From Dermanyssus gallinae (Eukaryota > Arthropoda > Arachnida > Mesostigmata > Dermanyssidae), in assembly GCA_003439945.1 (NCBI GenBank), contig QVRM01005604.1, positions 1-64,000 of the forward strand: a stretch of 64,000 bases of DNA, written 5' to 3'. Below the pieces are notes generated by a model. That model saw only the letters and a program-made list of their open reading frames with translations. It did no database searches and was not told the DNA's origin. This document shows positions 56,901 to 64,000 of this stretch, piece by piece. Each line of letters opens with the position of its first letter. Within the stretch, counting starts at the first letter, position 1. The translations under genes were made by a program, and so were the position numbers.

Positions 56901-58495
56901 GCATTACTGTCGCGGTAAAGTTGACTTGGTGACACTGTCCGTACTGCACTTTATCAAGTTCAAAACGCTAAAAGCTTTGCACGTGTGCAATGCATGAAAC
57001 GTTTTGAAGCATGTTTACCGTAAATGCGGTGATTCGGGTCTGCTATTTCTGTAGAAGTTGCAAACCCAACTCTGGGTCCGGAGTGGACCTCACCTGCACC
57101 AAATAAACAATTAAACTGAAGACGATTGTATCAGTTGGCCACTTATTAGTAACACTATTTTCCACACTCGAGATTATGTCAGCCTTGGGATAAAGTTAGG
57201 GGAAAAATAAAAAAAAACGCGCGCATTACAATCAAACAGGGAAGGAAACTTGGAAGATCCGCCTCTAAAAGCAAATGATGGGTGCAAAAATATGGCAAAG
57301 AAAATAAAAATAACCCCAATTCAAATTATAATTTTCTTTAGTAAATTTTGATATAAAGGAACAATACGTTGCGGCACACTGGTTAAGCTCGACGCGATGC
57401 ACATTTCTATGAGAAATGAATTATCCATCTAACCGTCGTATCTCACCACTACAGCAATGCTTGAACTGCGGCATTACGTGAAATATATAGACGCCCATAG
57501 CGGAGGCTGTAATACCCTGAAGAAAGGACGTTATAGTTCCAGACTCGGGAAAAGTTTGGCTCTACCACTCAAAACAGCACATAAACGCCCCTGCGGTCGC
57601 TTTGGAAAAAGACCTTCCGCAAGAAATGCAGCGCTCTAAAGACACGTTCGTACTCCGTGTGTGTATGTATGGACCGAGCAAGGCGCCGTATGAATACGCG
57701 TTGTTGCGAAGGACTTCATACCCACAAGAAGTAAACTGTGGTATCCAGAAATTCGCACGGAACAAGACCCCGTAACCGAGCGACCTGCGCAACGAACATC
57801 TCCAGTATGGCGTAGCATCAACACCATGCTTTACAGTATTGTTAATTGCGTATATGCGCAAATTAATAGCTTCCATGTCATTGCGGCGTTACCTTATGAC
57901 ACGCATACCTATGAAAAAAGAACTTCCAACGAACCCTATCTCCTGAAATGACAGCCGAAAGTAGTTGTGTGTACAAGGTAATGGCAAGGCTATTAGTGCG
58001 TCGGTTGACGCAGTTCACCACACACAGGAAGACACTGCCTGAGGAATAGCTCGAATTCCGGCCAGGTCGTTCAACCCTTACAGCATGTGCTGCTCTTGTT
58101 ATAGATGTCACATACTGCCACGAAGGGCCGAGTATACGCACTGCGTGTCTGTAGATTTTCTTCGGTCCGAGCTTGTCTCTGAGTTAAAAGCATTAGTGTT
58201 TCTGAGACTCACATACAGCGTTTCCAGAGACACTGGCATACGTAGAACTTATTAGAAGCTACAGGGATATCTTTAGTCAGACCGGCGATCCACCAGCATG
58301 CGGGTGCATAGCTAGGTTGTCACACAACAAACGTAACTTAATTATGCCGTAAGGCGAATGCCGTATATGCTTCTCAATATATCTGCTCATTTACCACTCT
58401 TACCGTTTGAGTAACTTAATCATAGAATCCGCTGTCGCAATGCACAAAACGACTTATATCAGGCAATAGCAGTTTTAATCATCCACATCTTTGTA
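54000..58495. other. No recognisable gene
   Basis: Several short open frames look mildly protein-like on the minus strand (54366-54166, reading GCRFDVVFPEHGWIGHDLYL; 55876-55688, ending RRAMQRIWREVCERGD; 58141-57878) but none has a family motif I can name or a convincing splice pair. They may be pieces of further decayed elements. No repeats of note. Confidence 0.4.
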
Positions 58496-58800
58496 CTTGG
58501 TGCTTTTGGTAAGAGAGAAAAATGCTTTTACGCGCACCGAAACGGACAGTGTTAGACTCGATGCCAATGTTGTTGGTATAATACCCATTACAAACCTTTC
58601 ACCTAAATGGCACTAAGAAGAGGCAAGGAGCTGGAACCGTCCTTTATTACTACTTTAACCTCTTACTTCTCCCATGGGGTTGGCTGGGCAGAGCACACAT
58701 CGCAGTTTGCACCAATTGTTTTCGTTCAATGATGGTCGCGAAAAATCCTTCACGATGTGCCAGCTGTGGGTGTTATGCAAGGCCCTGCGCCATTTGTTTA

Positions 58801-59747
58801 CGAGGTGTGTTCAAAACGTATCGCGACTTTTGAATTTTCATGGGGTTACGTATATTCGAATTTCGATTTTTTGTGGCGTTATGTTGGTACTCATGTCTCT
58901 CACTTATGCCGACAAGCTCGGCCATTTTGAATGTTCACTAATTGTTGACAGCTGCTTTGCTTGCACGTGTTTTGGATCGTCTTCGATTTTTACCTATTCA
59001 AAAAAATGGATCAAAGAACCTGTATCAAATTTTGTGTGAAAAACGAAATTAAGTGCGCGGATGCATTCCGAATGTTGACTGTGGCATACGGAGAAGCTAC
59101 CTTGGACCGAAGCAACGTTTATCGGTGGTACAAAATGTTCTCAGAAGGCCGAGAAGATGTGAACGACGAAGAGCGTGCCGGACGCCCGAGCACTTCAACA
59201 ACAGACGAAAAAATTAATGATTAACGATTGCAGGGGCGTGGTGCATCATGAGTTCTTGCCACAGGGTAGAACGGTAAATAAGGAATATTACCTGCAAGTT
59301 ATGCGCAATTTGCGCGAAGCAATCCGCCAGAAACGCCCGGATTTGTGGAAGAACAAAAATTGGCTTTTGCACCACGATAACGCCCCTGCTCACACATCGT
59401 TGCTTGTGCGCGAGTTTTTGGCCAAAAACAACACACTAATGATGCCGCAGCCACCGTATTCCCCAGATCTGGCCCCCTGTGACTTTTTCTTGTTCCCTAA
59501 ACTGAAGAGGCCCATGAAAGGACGACGTTACGCTACGCTTGACGAGATAAAGACGGCATCGAAGGAGGAGCTGAACAAGATTTAAAAAAATGGTTTTTTG
59601 AAGTGCTTCGAAGATTGGAAAAACCGTTGGCACAAGTGTGTAATATCTCATGGGGATTACTTTAAAGGGGACAAAATAGATATTCATGAATAAATGAATA
59701 ATTTTTGAAAAAACACAAAAGTCGCGATACGTTTTGAACACACTATG
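58801..59747 (+). mobile_element. Non-autonomous mariner with intact ends, internally deleted
   Basis: The element is flanked by TA (58799-58800 and 59748-59749), the mariner target site. Inverted ends share GTGTGTTCAAAACGTATCGC followed by GACTTTTG (58806-58832 and complement of 59718-59743). The transposase starts at 59006 (MDQRTCIKFCVKNEIKCADA), keeps the helix-turn-helix and RAGRPSTSTTDEKIND, then jumps in a shifted frame to DCRGVVHHEFLPQGRTVNKE. It continues through LLHHDNAPAHTS and YSPDLAPCDFFLF (second and third catalytic Asp) to GDYFKGDKIDIHE. The block with the first catalytic Asp (GDESW in relatives) is deleted, and a TAA sits at 59582. It cannot make active transposase but its ends look mobilisable. 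Confidence 0.95.
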
Positions 59748-60148
59748 TACGTGTTCTACTGAGAGTTCTACTAGGCCCAAGAGTCGCGCCAGCTCCACCC
59801 TGGCCGCACTGAACGCATACTTTGAAGGTGTCTTTGGCGTCGTCTTCCTCTCCTGAGTCGCAGAGAATGCAAGATGGCGACGGGGCACATTTGATCGGAT
59901 GCAGGTACTTTCTGAAGGTGCCGTGGCCCGTCAGAAATTGGGTCAGAGGGTAGGATAACGATCCCTCTCGCCTTTAAACCAATCCCTAATATCAGGGATA
60001 ATAGAGCGGGTCCAACAACCCGGCTGGCACGCCTGGGTTTCCATCCATATATTGTTCCAAGCGTGTCCTAGTGTCTGACTAGGACTTTGCTTTCTAGAAC
60101 CCGTAGATCCCATGGGATCTGCCGTGATAGTACTTGGACAGCAGCGGT

Positions 60149-60328
60149 AAAGTTTTTGGGCTGACCCTTAGCCAAGATTTAACGTCCACGGAACTGTTTT
60201 TCACATTGCTTCATAGACCGACCCCCATAAATACAAATGTGCAACGGTGGGGCTCGAACCCGCGCACCTTTGTGTCTCCTCCGGTTGCGAGGCGCAGACT
60301 TAAGCCACCACGCCACCGGGCTCGACTC
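60149..60328 (-). mobile_element. tRNA-derived SINE, copy 4 (antisense), with target-site duplication
   Basis: Same family as the 13-kb cluster. The minus strand has the GGTGGCGTGGTGGCTTAAGT head, the B box GGTTCGAGCCCC and a body ending TCAGCCCAAAAACTTT. Exact 13-bp repeats GGACAGCAGCGGT (60136-60148 and 60329-60341) flank it. Removing the SINE and one repeat restores the reading frame neighbourhood of the host LINE, so the insertion is younger than the LINE. Short A/T tract at its 3' end. Confidence 0.95.
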
Positions 60329-60879
60329 GGACAGCAGCGGTGGACGCAGTTGTTGGCTCTTGCGATCTTAAGGGGCAAACGGCCTCTGCGTTTTATCCAG
60401 GAGCCGCCAGAACGTAACTTGCATAGCCTTACGGTGCTACGGCGGGGCTGCGTATAGCATAATGCTGTCTACTAGCGTCGCCAGGAGGCATTTGTCTCCT
60501 CGGAACCTCCGATCATCGGAGGCGCCCCTTGTATGCGGCATTAATCCTGAGAGTTCTGTGGTAGCCTTGGTTAACGTAACGGTACTGTGTGAAATAGTTG
60601 CCGAGTAACTAAGTTTGTTTGACAGCCATATCGAAAATAAGGCATATATTTGCTAGCAGTTTTAATATGACAAACCGCCAAAGCGGAAGCAAATGACACG
60701 CCAAGAGCTGGGAATAGAAAATTAAGTGTTGGGGGTTCTCAAGACAACGTTTTACTTTATCGCAAACTGCACACTCTGTTATAATTTCGTGATGAACACC
60801 GGAAAATTACAAATGCGAGAAAGCTGATATGCTCTGCATTTATGGTCAAGAACGTTTTAACGCAAAAGCCGCATGACAG

Positions 60880-61812
60880 TTGTACGCAGAGCGCTTTAAA
60901 ATAGATTACAATATATACCGTCGGCTACGTGAAACTGGGCCATTTTATAGCCGTTACGACGAAACTGGACGGCCACGGACAACGAGAACATTAGATGCAA
61001 AAAAGCTCATCTTTCAAGAACTAGGCGAGCGACCTTCTGATAGCATTAGGCAGGTGTTTGTGGATGCCGGTGTTAGTTCCGCTACTGTACAAAGGACACT
61101 AGCCAACAAAGGACGACTGCATCCATACCGGGTTCAGTAAATTCAAACTTTACGGCCTAGTGACCACCAGCTACGCATTGAATGCTGTCGACAGTCTTTG
61201 GAGAATGTTGACATACAAGATAGGCTCCCTGCGCTTGTTCTGTTTACGGATGAGGCTTTGTGTAGCCAATATGTGGTGTGTTTAATGCACACAACACTTA
61301 TTGGTCGGCCTTCGAGAACCCGCATATGACCTGCGAGCATAGACGCCTTGGCAGGATTGCTTCTTGGTAAATATCTGGGGGCATGGTGGACGACTACCTT
61401 ATAGGTCACCGCATACTTCCCGCTAGATCAAATGCAGTTGCCTATCGCATATTTTTGAGCGACACGTTAACGCAGCTGTTGGAATGCGTTCTAGAAAGTG
61501 TTCGTCCAAGAACGTGGTTCCAGCTTGACCGCGCGACGCCACACAAATCTGCAACGGTTCGGGAATATCTAAACGAGAGATTCGCGCGTCGGTGTATCGA
61601 CCGAGGCGTGTCGATCGCTTGGCCACCTTGATCACCCGACCTAACAAGTCTCGACTTTTTCTCGTAGGGCTATCTGAAGAGTGTCGTCTCAACGTTGCTG
61701 ACGCCGTTCGGGCAATGTATAAAATATTTAAATGCGTGCAAAAAAAGGTTGTGCAATCGCTACAAAATATGTTAATGGTTGGCGGACGAAACCTCAAGCG
61801 CTTCTCAGAATA
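60880..61812 (+). pseudogene. Tc1/IS630-like transposase pseudogene, nearly full length
   Basis: Reads YAERFKIDYNIYRRLRETG, GRPRTTRTLDAKKLIFQELG, ERPSDSIRQVFVDAGVSSAT, VQRTLANKGRLHPYRVQ, then after a stop PSDHQLRIECCRQSL and VLFTDEALCS (first catalytic Asp). Later, in shifted frames, come WFQLDRATPHKSATVREYLN (second Asp block, FQHDGAPPH in relatives), IAWPP-stop-SPDLTSLDFFS and GYLKS (third Asp block), ending GGRNLKRFSE. All domains are present in order, about 310 codons, but at least five frameshifts or stops disable it. I did not find convincing terminal inverted repeats. Distinct from the mariner and the other Tc1-like remnants. Confidence 0.8.
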
Positions 61813-61814
61813 AA

Positions 61815-62370
61815 AAAATCTAGTGTATTTCTGAACGAGCGCAAGTAGTTTAGTCGCTGGAGCAGATCAAAACGCTAGTGAGTATGCATGCCTTCATTTT
61901 TGACATGGTTGCCAAAAAAGCTTAGTTACTTGGCAACTACGTAATGCAGCACTTTCACTTTGGAACGACAAATATGGACATGAAATAGTTATTTTTGGCG
62001 TTATGGGAATGTTGCGGTTCTGAACGTCAAAGCTCCAACGTAAAACATAGCAAAATATAGACTTTTTAATCTGGCTAATCGCCTTTTGGCTAACTTGCAT
62101 TTAGCGTCGTTTAATAATATGCGGACTTTCTGCCGAACACGCCTTTATGATCGGTTTCCTCAGGCGTCGGCTGGTTCTCTCGCAAACGTAGATTTTGCAC
62201 AACTATATAAAAGAATAAAAAACAGAATAGCAACGCTTGTAACAATTTTCCTGCCGAGCTCTGCCAAACATCAAAATAAATACATAACGTTTTGATACAT
62301 CTTGTATATATTGCCTAACGCGTAGGAAAGTTTAGAAAAAAAATCGTGAATGATTGATTGTATTGAATAA
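61815..62370. other. No recognisable feature
   Basis: No supported gene or repeat. Confidence 0.4.
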
Positions 62371-62377
62371 ATCTACA

Positions 62378-62439
<62 letters not shown>

Positions 62440-62487
62440 TTATATATATAAATATATATGAAAGAAAATTGAATAAATATACAGGAA

Positions 62488-62519
<32 letters not shown>

Positions 62520-62530
62520 AGAAAATAACT
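62362..62530. repeat. Two (TA)n arrays each framed by the same flanks
   Basis: TTGAATAAATCTACAGGA precedes the first TA array (62380-62458) and TTGAATAAATATACAGGAA the second (62487-62515). Both arrays are followed by ATGAAA-GAAAAT-type sequence. The array plus its flanks was duplicated as a unit of about 110 bases. Confidence 0.9.
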
Positions 62531-62534
62531 CATC

Positions 62535-64000
62535 AACATCGTCGCTGGTTGATCTCATTAAGACCCCCCAATTTTGTGTCATTAGGGCTCTCTGGTCGCC
62601 GTCGCCTCTGCGTTTAGAACACTGGTGTATTACTCGGTGCTTGTAAGTATGTGCTTTGAAGGTTTTAAGCGTCGTTTTGTACGCTTTACAGGCCCCCCCG
62701 CCTAGACTTTGTTGTTTAGAAAAGCAACATGTTTGTCCGAAATAGGGCTTGCCTTTTTTGTGACTTAATATATGTTTCTGTATTCTTCACGGAACGCTCG
62801 TTTAGCTTAAACAATTCCGTTCTTCCAGAATTTCTCGTTTTTGACGGAGGCGAAGTGATCAAACGTGACTTTGGATGTTTTTCAAGCCTTCAAGATCACG
62901 GACCATAACACGGGTACGCTCAGGGTAGATATCCCATGAGACAACGACAACTCGGTTGCATAATTCGGGGCGCTCCTCGACGAGGCCCTGTATTAATTTA
63001 ATTTAGCTCTGGCAGTACCTAACACTTGTGATTTTTGCCCTATTCTTGCAGAACCTCATACCGCGCTACGCCTTTTTAAAACCCTAGCAATACGTAGCGC
63101 AGTCTTTATAGCCTAAAAGTCTAAAATAGTTGCGCTTTATGTTTAGCTGAAGGCCTATCTATGCACTGAGTTTGCCTGAAGGCCGTGTTGGTACTACAGT
63201 GATGCCGAGCCTTGGTGCCTCGCTTTAACTGTGACCATTTGCGAGTTGTGTGCAAACATTATAAACGATCCATTAGTAATCGTCGGGAATCAAGTTTCTC
63301 AGAAAATTATGTTTTTTGTAGGTTCGAGCGTGGCGTGTGATTTGTGAAGATATGCGGTCATCGGCATGTTTTACCTACCCACGGTAAGACAAGTGCGAAC
63401 AAAACAATCCGTGGGCTAGTACGCTTTGTCGTCTTTTAAGTCTGTAATATAATAGCAAAAGAGGAATCATTTTTGCTGTATTAATTGTGGAAGGCCAGCC
63501 AGTTCATAGCCAGTTACATCAAACTCTTCACCTCATAGCGATCGAATCACTGCAATGTGATTGGATCAACCTTGTCGCGCCCGTAGCTTCAGACCCGTAA
63601 TTACGCCATACCTTCGCCGTTAAGACATCACAATCAATCCTTCGTGGTAGTAAACGGGGTTGAAGGCTTTGAACATGTAAGTACACTTGCCTGGAATCTA
63701 AATGTTCGTTATGCCAAGGAACCACTCAGAATTGCTCAAGGTCTCGGAGAGACAGTATTGCGGCCAAGGTCGTGGAGGAGGAGACAAGTATCAAGGTCTG
63801 GGAAAGACAAGTATCAAAGTCTGGGAAAGACAGTATTGCGGCCACCCCCGACAAGGGGGCAAAGAGGACAACCCGGATTTTTAGTGGTTTTTTAGTCCCG
63901 CACAAGGTGGCTTTAACAGGGACGCCTCAGGCGCATCATAAATTATATCAGTTAATGTCTATAAAAAGAATCACAAATTGCGACGTCATAAACGGTTTGC
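62535..64000. other. No recognisable gene; short internal repeats near the right edge
   Basis: At 63748-63845 GAGACAGTATTGCGGCCA and GAAAGACAGTATTGCGGCCA frame two copies of GACAAGTATCAAGGTCTGGG. Nothing else recognised. Confidence 0.45.

Larger units (their letters stand above)
58503..60600 (-). mobile_element. R1/LOA-like LINE remnant, copy C, carrying two nested insertions
   Basis: The minus strand reads, high to low, DRRFRGDKCLLATLVDSIML and YAAP (post-RT block), KTQRPFALKIARA-like sequence interrupted by a SINE, TRSIIPDIRDWF, LTQFLTGHGTFRKYLHPIKC, PSPSCILCDSGEEDDAKDTF (the C-terminal Cys/His knuckle of R1-type LINEs), and then, beyond a mariner insertion, about 300 bases of 3' UTR ending at about 58503 in a short A-tract. 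The 3' UTR is shared with 40443-40611. Stops and frameshifts are frequent. Only the last part of the protein is present, so the copy is 5' truncated. Confidence 0.82.

Noticed and set aside
57878..58141. 87-codon minus-strand frame
   Set aside because: Reads somewhat like protein but has no recognisable domain or exon boundaries.

Overview
The window looks like animal nuclear DNA, most likely from an arthropod and probably an arachnid (mite or tick). It is AT-rich, has no operons, and is full of (TA)n, CAA/TTG and GA microsatellites. It also holds several decayed transposon families and only a few short exon-like islands. The arachnid guess rests on one APE-type LINE family (45.7-48.3 kb and 40.9-41.4 kb) whose C-terminal signatures I associate with ticks and spiders. 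That is recall, not a search. No complete host gene lies in the window.

Host-gene candidates. The best is the last exon of a mitochondrial GTP:AMP phosphotransferase (adenylate kinase 3) on the minus strand at 37065-37203. It faces a plus-strand exon at about 35740-36235 that encodes an Arg/Asp-rich, RD/RS-like tail, so the two genes converge. Weaker candidates are a signal-peptide exon at 19166-19266 (+), a terminal exon at 26175-26285 (+), and a divergent exon pair at 42063-42177 (-) and 42364-42441 (+).

Mobile DNA, left to right: a possible LINE 3' end (0.2-0.75 kb); a Tc1-like N-terminal remnant (0.8-1.1 kb); a mariner (1.7-2.37 kb); a Tc1 remnant (8.4-9.0 kb); a cluster of three tRNA-derived SINEs with target-site duplications (13.0-13.43 and 13.5-13.7 kb); a LINE carrying a restriction-like endonuclease, here called REL-LINE (14.69-16.69 kb, with two more pieces at 23.45-24.82 kb); another Tc1-like remnant (18.19-18.65 kb); two other tRNA-like SINEs (18.9-19.08 and 20.0 kb); a CR1-like LINE (22.06-23.39 kb); a LINE 3' tail with poly-A (40.45-40.61 kb); two APE-type LINE copies (40.87-41.43 and 45.68-48.29 kb); R1/LOA-like LINE copies (49.05-50.57, 51.29-51.77 and 58.50-60.60 kb); and a Tc1-like transposase (60.88-61.81 kb). 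The 58.5-60.6 kb LINE is a nested locus. A 947-bp internally deleted mariner and a SINE have both inserted into it, and both have clean target-site duplications.

Most notable pattern. All three REL-LINE pieces lie between (TA)n arrays. Elsewhere short non-TA modules are repeated within or on both sides of (TA)n arrays (16.7, 21, 32/38.6 and 62.4 kb). This fits a LINE that targets TA microsatellites, or microsatellite-mediated duplication. Much of the rest (about 2.5-4.7, 5.4-8.4, 9.1-11.1, 26.3-28, 33-35.3 and 54-58.5 kb, and the right end) shows nothing I can support.
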